DNA of 28,444 nucleotides from a virus, in IMG/VR virus record IMGVR_UViG_3300006617_000006, positions 1-28,444 of that record. One strand, 5' to 3'. Shown here piece by piece: positions 1 to 8,827 of the stretch. The number at the start of each line of letters is the position of its first letter. Within the stretch, counting starts at the first letter, position 1. The position numbers and the translations under genes are program-made. Below the pieces are notes generated by a model. It did not search any database. It saw only the letters and a list, made by a program, of their open reading frames with translations, and had not been told where the DNA came from.

Positions 1-708
1 CAACAAAAGGGTATTGCATTTGAAGGATTATTAGCACAATTTAAAACACGTGAAATTTTTAGTAAAATTAAAATTGAGTCTGAAAGAGCATCGAGAAAGC
101 TTGCAGAGATATATGGGGAACCGCTATGGTGTGTGGGCACTGGTTTCCGCAACACTCATCTTCGGTCTGTGGCCCCTACAGTCTCTAATAGCAAGCTTAG
201 CGGTAATACGTCTCCTGGAATTGAGCCTTGGGCTGCCAACGTATTTACAGAGCAATCAGCTAAAGGAACATTTATACGTAAAAATAATGAGCTTAAAAAA
301 GTATTTAAAAAGATTGGTATTGATACCAAAGAAACTTGGGATAAAATTTTGGAAGATGGTGGATCCGTTCAAGGAATTAAAGAACTCGATGGATGGTTTT
401 ACGACCACCTCGGACGACTAACTCAAGAAGATGGCGAGCCAGTAAAGAATGTGTTTAAAACATTCAAAGAAATAAATCAATTAGAATTGATTGGCCAAGC
501 GGGTATCCGACAAGATTATATAGATCAGTCGGTATCACTTAACTTAGCTTTCCCTTCACAAGCAGAACCTAGATGGATAAATCAGGTACACTTTGAAGCT
601 TGGAAAAGAGGTGTTAAAACATTATATTATATGCGAACAGAATCCGTATTGCGTGGCGATATTGCTGCACAAGCAATGGATCCTAATTGTATATCTTGTG
701 ATGGGTAA
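1..708 (+). CDS. nrdA: Ribonucleoside-diphosphate reductase, class I alpha (large) subunit, 3' end only
   Basis: The reading frame is open from the first base of the window, so the 5' part lies outside; 235 C-terminal residues are present of a protein usually 550-760 long. The enzyme reduces ribonucleoside diphosphates to deoxy forms and feeds phage DNA synthesis in the host cytoplasm. Seen here: the loop APTVSNSKLSG followed by GIEPWAANVF, matching the phosphate-binding 'P-T/S...GIEP' region of RNR barrels; then LIGQAGIRQDYIDQSVSLN and TLYYMRT, whose Tyr-Tyr pair matches the radical-transfer tyrosines of class I enzymes. The protein ends in CISCDG, a C-x-x-C tail like the redox-relay cysteines at class I C termini. 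The catalytic cysteine of the barrel would lie upstream of the window. Internal ATGs at 50 and 133 are not real starts, because homologous sequence continues upstream of them. It is convergent with the structural block. Family assignment is confident. Confidence 0.93.
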   Translation, partial: QQKGIAFEGLLAQFKTREIFSKIKIESERASRKLAEIYGEPLWCVGTGFRNTHLRSVAPTVSNSKLSGNTSPGIEPWAANVFTEQSAKGTFIRKNNELKKVFKKIGIDTKETWDKILEDGGSVQGIKELDGWFYDHLGRLTQEDGEPVKNVFKTFKEINQLELIGQAGIRQDYIDQSVSLNLAFPSQAEPRWINQVHFEAWKRGVKTLYYMRTESVLRGDIAAQAMDPNCISCDG

Positions 709-716
709 AAAAAAAT

Positions 717-744
717 AAGGGGTAGCCGTAAGTGGTTACCCCTT
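717..744. terminator. Bidirectional intrinsic terminator at the convergent junction
   Basis: Bases 717-727 pair with 734-744 in an 11-bp stem (one G-T wobble) around a 6-base loop at 728-733. A run of eight T follows at 743-750 on the + strand. A run of A at 707-715 gives the matching U-tract for transcripts coming the other way. It sits 9 bases after the nrdA stop and 9 bases before the end of the leftward late block, so one hairpin can stop both transcripts. Confidence 0.9.
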
Positions 745-752
745 TTTTTTAT

Positions 753-1334
753 TTAATATCCTCGCTTTCTGCGGTACTCTTTTTGCATGTATGTTGCAGG
801 TGATTCGTCTACTTGACTTAATCCAGAATTCCCCTTATCGTAATCCATATTAAGATTTGAATTTATAAAGCTATTAGGATTATTGTCTAAAGATTTAAAT
901 ATATCATTATATGCATCTTTATTTTTTTGAATTTCTGCTTGTTTATCATTAATTTCAGCTTGCACACCAGCAACAGTTGTACTAGTACTTGGCTTACCAG
1001 GCCCTTCTCCAGAAGCTCTTGAAGGCGATGCCTGTTCCCCTCTCGCTAATTGACTTGCAAAATTTCTAAGGTATTCTTTTCTTGCTAATTTTCTTTTATC
1101 AATTAACTCACCTTCTCTTGTTCTTGCAGCAGCCATGTTTTCGGTTGTGCTAACGTCTCCAGCATCGTACTTTCTATTTACTCTTCGAGTAATTTTATTT
1201 TTTCTTCTTTCTGTTTTATTTTTTTGATTTTTTGATTTAAGCTTAGGCTCAGGGGCAATAGAGTTTGATTCTTTTAAACCTAAAGCATCATTCATTGCTA
1301 GCCGCGCTTTTTTTAATTCTAAACTTTCTTCCAT
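753..1334 (-). CDS. Hypothetical basic protein, last gene of the late block (virion protein candidate)
   Basis: A 193-residue protein without a recognised family. It is very rich in Lys, Arg, Glu and Asn, with a basic stretch at about residues 32-56 (KLKSKNQKNK then RRKNKITRR). A Ser/Gly/Pro-rich linker lies near 101-120, and a predicted helix near 122-150. No membrane segment or signal peptide is visible. Composition suggests a largely disordered, nucleic-acid-friendly protein. Its ATG lies 2 bases beyond the stop of the 2492-residue gene, and the late-block terminator follows directly. Position after a run of probable ejection proteins suggests a virion-associated role, but that is context only. 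No catalytic motif is seen. Confidence 0.7.
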   Translation of the reverse strand: MEESLELKKARLAMNDALGLKESNSIAPEPKLKSKNQKNKTERRKNKITRRVNRKYDAGDVSTTENMAAARTREGELIDKRKLARKEYLRNFASQLARGEQASPSRASGEGPGKPSTSTTVAGVQAEINDKQAEIQKNKDAYNDIFKSLDNNPNSFINSNLNMDYDKGNSGLSQVDESPATYMQKEYRRKRGY

Positions 1335-1336
1335 AA

Positions 1337-4300
1337 TTAATTAATTTGTTTTTCAGCTTTATTTGCAGCTTTTTCCCAAGGCAAAGCTGGATGACCTTCA
1401 ATGTATAATTTACCTTTATAATTTATTTTTTTATTAGGTGTTCTTTTATATTTTTCATTGTTCCAGTAAATAAATTTTTTATCATAATCTAATTTACCGG
1501 ATCGCATGTCTTCCTGATGCTTTTGCTCATGAGCCATTACTTGTTTTCTTTTAGCGGGAGATAAGCCTTTTTTTATTTCAATAGAACCGTCACGATTAGC
1601 TCTTCCTAAAACTCCTTTAGGTAAAGCTTTAGGAATACCTGATCCAATACCTGTTAAAGATTTCTTTTTTCTTTTACTTCCGCCAATAGGTTTATATCGT
1701 TTTAATTTTTTAGGTTTTGAAATTTTAATTACTTTTTTCTTATCAACTTTTTTTGGATATTGCACCCCTACATTATAAGGTGACCAACCTAAAGCTAAAA
1801 ATATAGATTGCCATGTTTCAGTGCTGTCCATTGAAGCTGCTTTTAAGTTTTCTATTTTTTTAAAAACACGATCAACAGGCAAATTTGTTAATCCAGAAAC
1901 GTAATTAGCATAAGCAAAAGCTTGATAAAACGGGTCATTCTTATATTGCCTCCATGTTTCAAACTTTTGAGCTTCTACAATATCACCTATTTTTTTGCTA
2001 ATAGGAGGAGAAATTGAAAGTCCTTTTTGTATAAGCTTTAAAGAACCATCATATACTCTTTCCCCGGCTTGTCTTTTTTGATATTGATCGTAGTATTCCA
2101 TACTTAAATTTTTAAGCGAAGAAACTACGGCTCCAGCATATCCCATGCCTCTTAATATTCCGTCTAATACACCGTTTACTGCATAAGTTAATTTTTTGTT
2201 TCTTTTTTCTTCATCTTTATCATCATCATCACCCATGAATAAAGAAAACAAACCTTGCTGCAACGCTGTAAATATTAAATTTTGAGCAACACCATAATAA
2301 AGTATTTTTGAAGCATTTGTTCTCCAATCACCTCTTCTATTTATTAAATCAGAAGTTGCTTTTCTAGTTTCACGAGCATACTGTAAAGGTGTATTAGCAA
2401 AAGCTAATATAAGCCTACCTATGTCAGAAGCTTGTTGCCTAGAAACTTTATCAACTCTTGAAGATTGCTGAGATGTTTCTGTAACTTCTTGAAATTCTAG
2501 CATAGCTTGAGCGTCCGCCTCAGATTCAGAAAGACCTTCTTCAATTAATTGGTTGTATCTATTTCTATACCAAGAAGCTCCTCCAAAAGCAATAGCATTA
2601 CTATCGCCCCATTGAGTTGGCTTAAATCCTAATTCTAAAACTTTTTTATTTATTCTTTGAAATAAATTTCCAGGTGTTGAATCCGCTATATCAGATAAAT
2701 TAACTTCAATTGCCATGCCCCCTCTTCTTTCTTTTAAAAAATCAGAGTTTAATATCTTAATGTAATCTTTCATAAACTGAGGAACATTTGCCATAGCTAA
2801 CCCCATTTTAATAGGATTATTAAAATTCCAGTTTAAATAATTAACAATAGACATTTGCTGCAATAAAGCAGAACGCATGTTAATAGACATTACCGCACCA
2901 ACAGATTGATTAATCCAATTCATCGCTGCGTTAAATTCTTTATCTTTACCTTTTTTACGGTTCTGTCCAGTTTCCATTCTTTCAAGAACATTTTTAAGAG
3001 CATCCGTAAAATCATTTCCATAAACCTGTTTTATCAGCTTCATGTTTTGTTCAGAAAATATTTGATTTTTATTATTTATAAATTCTTGTAAAAAATCTTT
3101 TCTTTGAGCTCTATTAGAAACCATTGCCATATCAGATTCGATATTACCACCAAGCCATTGTTCTGAAATAGGTGGATAACCCGCGTCTAATTTTGTTATT
3201 TTAGAAAGTTCTTCAGCATATGCTTTTAATTCAGAGTTTCCTTCAACTAAACTTATTAAATCTTGAGCATCTGCTTTGTTTATTCCTAAGTCTTCACCCG
3301 CTTTATCGTATAAATAAGCCCTAACAGCTTGTTCATTAGTATATAAATTACTTAATACTTTTTTGTTAAGCAATTTTCTAAACTTAGAAGATATTCCTAG
3401 TGTTTTTGTATTATTAAATCTTTTATTTAATTCTTTAAAATCACTAGCTAATGTAACTTTAGCCGAGGTAAACGCAGCAATGCCTTTAGAAAAAGGAATT
3501 AATAAATTTTCTTGAAACCATTGCATTTGTTCCTCTCCTAATTTACCTTTAGCTTGAAAATATTGCAATAAACCAGCAAAATCATCTGCCCCGGGTGGAA
3601 CGTATATATTAATTTTACTTAAAAAACTAGATAATTTAGATCTTTTTTTATTTCTAATTATAGAATCCATTTCATCTTCAAGGCTTTTTTGATCAGTGTC
3701 TTTAGCTTGTTGCACTCTTTTTGTAACACCTAAGTTATCAAGCATAGAAGCCACAGCCTTAACATTTCCGGGAGCATCATCTGCAAAAAATACATCATTA
3801 TATCCTTCAGATACTTTTTCAGCAATCCAAAATGCTTTAGCACTAGGGTTGCCATCTGCTAAACCAGTAATATTTTGTATAGGAATGCTTATGCCTAGTG
3901 TTGATCTTAAAAACTCTTGTATAGCTGTTGCTGCTTCAGCAGGTCTAGCTGTTAAAACAAAAACGTCTCTATCACCTTTAGCCTCAGTAAATCGTTTTGC
4001 AAGTGTAGCTAGAGGTCCCTTACTACCGTTTTTTACTTGGTTAAATTCAGAATAATCAAAAGTTGCTCCGGCTTCCTGTAACTCACCATATTGCTGCGCA
4101 AACTGTGTAGCATCTAAACTTCCTGAAGAGCCGTCTGGAAGCGTGTATAGCACGTTAGATTTAGTCTTAGCTAAGGTGTCGTCAAAATCAAAAACTCTAG
4201 CTTTTTTAGTTGGCGCTTTTTTATTTGCCGCTAGCACTTTTGCTTTTCTTAGTGTATTTATTTTATCAACAATTTCTTCGGTTGTTAATCCCTCTGTTTC

Positions 4301-7300
4301 TATACCTAAGCCTTTTAATAAAGCTTCGTCGGTTTTTCTTGATTGTTCTTGTACTTGAGCAACGCCTTTTTCAGAAAGTATTGCTAATTTAACTTGCGCA
4401 GGATTTTTTTCACTACGTACTTCTCTAGTATATTTAGTTACAAATTCAGACCATTCTTTAGCGGACATGTAGTCTTTAACTTTTTTATAGCCATCAGCTA
4501 TTGCATCAGCTAAAGCTTTACCGCCTTGGTAAGCTAATTTAGTAGCTCTTAATCCGCCTATAATTATATTAATTGGCACAGCTCCTATATTAGTTTGTAA
4601 CGTACCTTCAGTACCAGTTAACTCTGTTAACTTAGCTATAGCTCTATCTATTAAGTTTTCTACTTGATTAGAATTATTTTCTATAAAAGCATCATTTGAA
4701 ACAGCTACCGCGTCTGGAGTGCTAACGCTTTTAACGTTATTTTCCTCAGCCATAGTTTTTCCTGTTTCAGGATTAATTAAACTATTTAAATCTATTCCAG
4801 CCTTTGCTAACCTGATTGATGGATTATCTATAATACTAAAGCCTTCAGGTAAAACAGAGTCTAGTTTAGCTATATCAATTAGCTCATCGTCTTTTTTTGA
4901 AAGCTGAGTTTGATAATAATTTTTCTTAATATAAGGCATTATTTCTGCAACCTTATTGTTTGAAATAGCCCAAATTAGCGTACCTCCTATTACCGATGCT
5001 GGCGGATTATGCTCCTCTCTAAACATTTCTCCAGATCTTTGCTTAGAGCTAACGCCATATTGCATTATTTTGGATTTATATTTAAATGGAGCTGCTATTT
5101 TTATTATACCGGTAGTAGCTTGATATCCTGATGATATAAATAAAGAAGCTAACTCTATAGGCATTGCATTTGTAGAAACTGCATCTGCTAATTTATTAGC
5201 TACAAATTCTAAAGCTTTTAAATTATTCTCACTTTGCTTTTTACCTTCTTTAGTAAAAGCATTTTTTACATTTACTCTTTTAGGCTTTTGAATATTATAA
5301 TTATTATCAAAAGTTTTAGCTAAATTTAAAGCTTCTATATAAGCAGGATCTTTAGTTCCATAATATAAACCACCTCTTGCGGGTAGATTAACATAAACAC
5401 CATTTACTTTCCTTCTAGCAAAATTTCCAAATTTAGAGCCTTCAAACATCCAGCTTGGTATTTGAGCACTTTCTATAGCGCTAAGCATTTGTTTTTGCTT
5501 TTCAATTCTATTAGAATCGTTAACAGTAGCTCTACCTATACCTAAAATATTTGTTACTTCATTTATTGATTTTGCAAAAGATATTTTTTTTAACTGATCA
5601 ATTAATTTTTTAGTAAAGCCCTTTGGTATATCTTCTATTTTATCTGCTGCTTGCTCAAAAACGTTTTTAGTTTGTTCTTCTTGTTGTTGCTCAGCAAACC
5701 TTTTTCTAAATTCAATATCATTTTCTAGTAAGTTTATAGCCTCGCGAGCGCCCATTGAAGTAACTAAAGCTTCAATAAGATTCATTTGTCTATCAGATCT
5801 AGCAGCTGGTTTTAAAGATTCATCTGTATAATAATTTAAAAATTTAGATAAAATATCATTACTAAATTTTACTTTTTGTAAATTACCATCACCATCTTTT
5901 TTCAGTAATCCGGCTTGTTCAAAAGGATTTGCACCTCCTTTAGCTCTCGCCATACGCATAGACTCAATAGAAAGAGCATTGTAAAAAGCTTCTGGGGCGT
6001 CTTCTATTGCTTTTGTTAAACCAGGATTTGTTTTTGTATTTTTAAGACCTTTTGAATCTTTAATTAATTTATACAAATCATCTTTAAAAGACTTAGCTAT
6101 ATCTGATTTAAATTTAATATCATCTATTTTTTTACTTGCTGTAGCTAATGCTTTTTTAGCAGCATTTTTTATAGTATTTAATAAATTTTCATCAATTTTT
6201 AAAGCTTCAGCTGTTTCTATATTCTTAATTTCAGGTGCAATTTCTGAATCTTCTTCAGCAATCATGCCTTGAACAGTAGAACTTTCTAAATCATTAGAAA
6301 ATCTTTGATTAGATATTCCTTGTAAAGCTCTTTTTCTTATAGCTCTTTTTGGTAAAAATGTTTGCAAATAAGCACCCAAAGGCGTAGATCCATCATAAGA
6401 CCTTAAAAGATCTAAAAATTCTGTTTTAACATTTTGTTCATAATCAGCTTTAGTAGCATCTGCAACTAGTAATCCTTTTGGTATTGCGTTATATACAGAA
6501 TTAGAAATTTTTTTAATAAAAGCTTCTTGTGTTTTTTCTAAAGCTTTATAAGCTTTATTTGATATAACATTTTTACCATCAGCATCTTTGGTTATAGTGC
6601 CATCAGCTACGCCGTCATCAAAAGCTTTTTGTAGTTCAACAGATAATTTTACACTACTAGAAGAAACAGATTCAAGTTTTTCATTTACATCTTCTATTAT
6701 TGTATCATTTTGTTGTTTTTTATTTTTATATAACTGAGTGTTATTAGCTCTTTCGTTGCTTAATTCTGTTTCACTTATTAAACCAGCATTAAACTTAGTT
6801 TGAAGTTCTTTATTTTTTCTTTTATATTCATCAAGAGCTATTCTATTGCTTGTTTTAGCCTCAGATTGAGATCTAGTTGCATCTAAAAACGTATCGTATG
6901 TTGTTTTAAAAGAAAGATCGTCTTCTCTTATATTTTCTTTTTTTACAGCGTTTTCTACAATAGTGTTTATTAAACCGTTATCTTTTTCTATAGAAGCATT
7001 AAGTCCAGCTACAGCTGTTTCATATTGTGTATTATCTATTATATCAAGATCTTTTTGAGCTTTTAAATCTTCTATTTTTTCTTGATTTTCTTGTATTCTA
7101 GCAGAAGCTTTAGCAACTGAATTTACTTCTTTATTATCTAATTTTTTTACTATATTATTACCATTAGACACAGCTTGTTTTATTTTTTGCTCCTCTATAG
7201 CTATAGCTGCATCAAGGCCTTCCGCAACGTCTTTGTTTTTTTCAGTTGCTTTTCTTTGCTTTAGTACACCTAATGTAAAAAAAGAATTAGCGTTTACACC

Positions 7301-8815
7301 TTCAACACCTGGAAATTTATTTCTAATAGCAGCAGCACTTTTTACTAAGCTAGAGCTTGCTCCTTGAAATATTCTTGTTCCAAAAGCAGCTTGAATTGCT
7401 ATTTCAGGAGCTTGTTGCCAAAATTCTCCTAACCCTCCATTACCATCATCAATAAACATTTTTTTAGCGCCCTCTTCAAAGCTTAAACCTTGAGCTGCAT
7501 ACTGATTAGATAATTCAGGTATTAATTGAGCTACCTCAGTTGCTGTTTCATTTATAGTTGCAGTAGAGTTAGATGTACCTTTTTTATTTTTAGATATTGC
7601 ATACATAGCTTTAGCCCAATCTTTCATACCTTTTTTGGACATGTTTTTTGCCATGCTAGAAGCTATACCTTTATACCCCAAATATTCTAACGAAGTGGCT
7701 ATCGTGCCTAATGCAATAGGAACACCAACTTCTTGTTGGTCTTCATCAATTAATTTAGTTATTCTTTCTTCTTCAGTGTCTAAATAGCTGTATTTGGTAT
7801 TAGCTTTTTCAATATTAAAATCTGTTACCATTGTAGGTATCATAAGATTAGCCATTGTAGCAACCCCTGCGGCTGGTCCTCCTACAGCAGTAGCTGCCAT
7901 AGTGGGTATTACAGAAGTAGCCACGCTGGTTACTGCAGTTCCCATTCCCCCTACTAAATCAACCATACTTGGACCCCCTGCTAAGCCAGTAGAGCCAGAG
8001 CCTAATATACCAGAACCCGTTGGATTCTTAGCCATCTCTTGATAGTTTTGTAAAATTGTATTATAATTTTCTTTAACTTGTTCATCTAAAAGGCTATCAG
8101 AATCTTTAGCTAATTTTTTTTGAAATTCTTTAGATTTTTCGTCTAATAAAATATTTGCACCAGAGCCTAAGCCTTGATTTAAAGCTCCTTGTTTAGCGGC
8201 AGCCTCTGCAAATTCAAAGAATAAATTTTTTGTAGAAGCCCATATATTTTCTTGTTGTTCTGGTACATTTTTAAAAACATTTTTTAAAACGTCTACAACT
8301 CCTAATCTTTTACCTGTTTCAGGATCTACTAATCTGTTTTGTTTTGGAAGCAGTTCAGTGTCTATTTTTCCTGTTTCAACGTATTTATTATAAGCTTCTT
8401 CCCCAAATCTTTTACCATATTCGGGACCTTTATCAAATTGAAATTTTATAGAATTTAAATCTTCTTTAGTATACTCTTCTCTTTTCTTTTGTAACTCTTG
8501 CTCTTTGCTGTATTTGTCAAATTCAGATTTAGTAACAGCTTTGCCATCTATACTATAAGGAGGCTCTATTGAATAACCTTCAATTATTTCAGGTTGTGAT
8601 TCCAAAGAACCACTTTCCAACTGCAAATCCGTAACGGGTTTTTGCCCCACTGCAGGTGCAGCTATTTCCGCAGCGGGTTGTGGCTTTTCCACAATTTGTG
8701 AATCAATTTTTTTAATACCAAATTGATTTATATATTGATCAAGTGACATTTTTTTATCTGCAGCAGCTTGTTGAACCTGCTCTAATGTAAATTGTTGTCC
8801 GTTATATTCAAACAT
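1337..8815 (-). CDS. Giant multidomain internal virion (ejection) protein with HAD-like and HEXXH metallopeptidase-like domains
   Basis: 2492 residues. The N terminus (YNGQQFTLEQVQQAAADKK) has the look of large phage structural proteins. A Gly/Ala-rich hydrophobic stretch lies at about 284-329, and a coiled-coil-rich region at about 530-720. A complete HAD-type motif set follows: DFDDT (D1543, D1545, T1547), LTAR (T1622), K1660 and FADDAP (D1679, D1680). About 1976-2347 is a conserved-looking region with the segment FANTPLQYAR; it resembles the 'large polyvalent protein-associated' class (LPD38-like, from memory). The last 70 residues hold HEQKH (H2429, E2430, H2433) with E2481 in PWEKAA as possible third zinc ligand. 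Known large podovirus internal proteins enter the cell with the DNA, and the position in the tail/ejection module fits this. The enzymatic activities are inferred from motifs. An alternative is a polyvalent protein acting after entry in the cytoplasm. Confidence 0.8.
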   Translation of the reverse strand: MFEYNGQQFTLEQVQQAAADKKMSLDQYINQFGIKKIDSQIVEKPQPAAEIAAPAVGQKPVTDLQLESGSLESQPEIIEGYSIEPPYSIDGKAVTKSEFDKYSKEQELQKKREEYTKEDLNSIKFQFDKGPEYGKRFGEEAYNKYVETGKIDTELLPKQNRLVDPETGKRLGVVDVLKNVFKNVPEQQENIWASTKNLFFEFAEAAAKQGALNQGLGSGANILLDEKSKEFQKKLAKDSDSLLDEQVKENYNTILQNYQEMAKNPTGSGILGSGSTGLAGGPSMVDLVGGMGTAVTSVATSVIPTMAATAVGGPAAGVATMANLMIPTMVTDFNIEKANTKYSYLDTEEERITKLIDEDQQEVGVPIALGTIATSLEYLGYKGIASSMAKNMSKKGMKDWAKAMYAISKNKKGTSNSTATINETATEVAQLIPELSNQYAAQGLSFEEGAKKMFIDDGNGGLGEFWQQAPEIAIQAAFGTRIFQGASSSLVKSAAAIRNKFPGVEGVNANSFFTLGVLKQRKATEKNKDVAEGLDAAIAIEEQKIKQAVSNGNNIVKKLDNKEVNSVAKASARIQENQEKIEDLKAQKDLDIIDNTQYETAVAGLNASIEKDNGLINTIVENAVKKENIREDDLSFKTTYDTFLDATRSQSEAKTSNRIALDEYKRKNKELQTKFNAGLISETELSNERANNTQLYKNKKQQNDTIIEDVNEKLESVSSSSVKLSVELQKAFDDGVADGTITKDADGKNVISNKAYKALEKTQEAFIKKISNSVYNAIPKGLLVADATKADYEQNVKTEFLDLLRSYDGSTPLGAYLQTFLPKRAIRKRALQGISNQRFSNDLESSTVQGMIAEEDSEIAPEIKNIETAEALKIDENLLNTIKNAAKKALATASKKIDDIKFKSDIAKSFKDDLYKLIKDSKGLKNTKTNPGLTKAIEDAPEAFYNALSIESMRMARAKGGANPFEQAGLLKKDGDGNLQKVKFSNDILSKFLNYYTDESLKPAARSDRQMNLIEALVTSMGAREAINLLENDIEFRKRFAEQQQEEQTKNVFEQAADKIEDIPKGFTKKLIDQLKKISFAKSINEVTNILGIGRATVNDSNRIEKQKQMLSAIESAQIPSWMFEGSKFGNFARRKVNGVYVNLPARGGLYYGTKDPAYIEALNLAKTFDNNYNIQKPKRVNVKNAFTKEGKKQSENNLKALEFVANKLADAVSTNAMPIELASLFISSGYQATTGIIKIAAPFKYKSKIMQYGVSSKQRSGEMFREEHNPPASVIGGTLIWAISNNKVAEIMPYIKKNYYQTQLSKKDDELIDIAKLDSVLPEGFSIIDNPSIRLAKAGIDLNSLINPETGKTMAEENNVKSVSTPDAVAVSNDAFIENNSNQVENLIDRAIAKLTELTGTEGTLQTNIGAVPINIIIGGLRATKLAYQGGKALADAIADGYKKVKDYMSAKEWSEFVTKYTREVRSEKNPAQVKLAILSEKGVAQVQEQSRKTDEALLKGLGIETEGLTTEEIVDKINTLRKAKVLAANKKAPTKKARVFDFDDTLAKTKSNVLYTLPDGSSGSLDATQFAQQYGELQEAGATFDYSEFNQVKNGSKGPLATLAKRFTEAKGDRDVFVLTARPAEAATAIQEFLRSTLGISIPIQNITGLADGNPSAKAFWIAEKVSEGYNDVFFADDAPGNVKAVASMLDNLGVTKRVQQAKDTDQKSLEDEMDSIIRNKKRSKLSSFLSKINIYVPPGADDFAGLLQYFQAKGKLGEEQMQWFQENLLIPFSKGIAAFTSAKVTLASDFKELNKRFNNTKTLGISSKFRKLLNKKVLSNLYTNEQAVRAYLYDKAGEDLGINKADAQDLISLVEGNSELKAYAEELSKITKLDAGYPPISEQWLGGNIESDMAMVSNRAQRKDFLQEFINNKNQIFSEQNMKLIKQVYGNDFTDALKNVLERMETGQNRKKGKDKEFNAAMNWINQSVGAVMSINMRSALLQQMSIVNYLNWNFNNPIKMGLAMANVPQFMKDYIKILNSDFLKERRGGMAIEVNLSDIADSTPGNLFQRINKKVLELGFKPTQWGDSNAIAFGGASWYRNRYNQLIEEGLSESEADAQAMLEFQEVTETSQQSSRVDKVSRQQASDIGRLILAFANTPLQYARETRKATSDLINRRGDWRTNASKILYYGVAQNLIFTALQQGLFSLFMGDDDDKDEEKRNKKLTYAVNGVLDGILRGMGYAGAVVSSLKNLSMEYYDQYQKRQAGERVYDGSLKLIQKGLSISPPISKKIGDIVEAQKFETWRQYKNDPFYQAFAYANYVSGLTNLPVDRVFKKIENLKAASMDSTETWQSIFLALGWSPYNVGVQYPKKVDKKKVIKISKPKKLKRYKPIGGSKRKKKSLTGIGSGIPKALPKGVLGRANRDGSIEIKKGLSPAKRKQVMAHEQKHQEDMRSGKLDYDKKFIYWNNEKYKRTPNKKINYKGKLYIEGHPALPWEKAANKAEKQIN

Positions 8816-8827
8816 ATTATATATTTA

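Noticed and set aside
50-421. 123-codon ORF on the + strand
   Set aside because: It lies in a different frame from the clear ribonucleotide reductase sequence, which continues through it.
3696-4358. Several + strand ORFs inside the giant virion gene
   Set aside because: Antisense to a continuous 2492-codon frame with recognisable HAD motifs in this very segment; compositions are those of antisense shadows.
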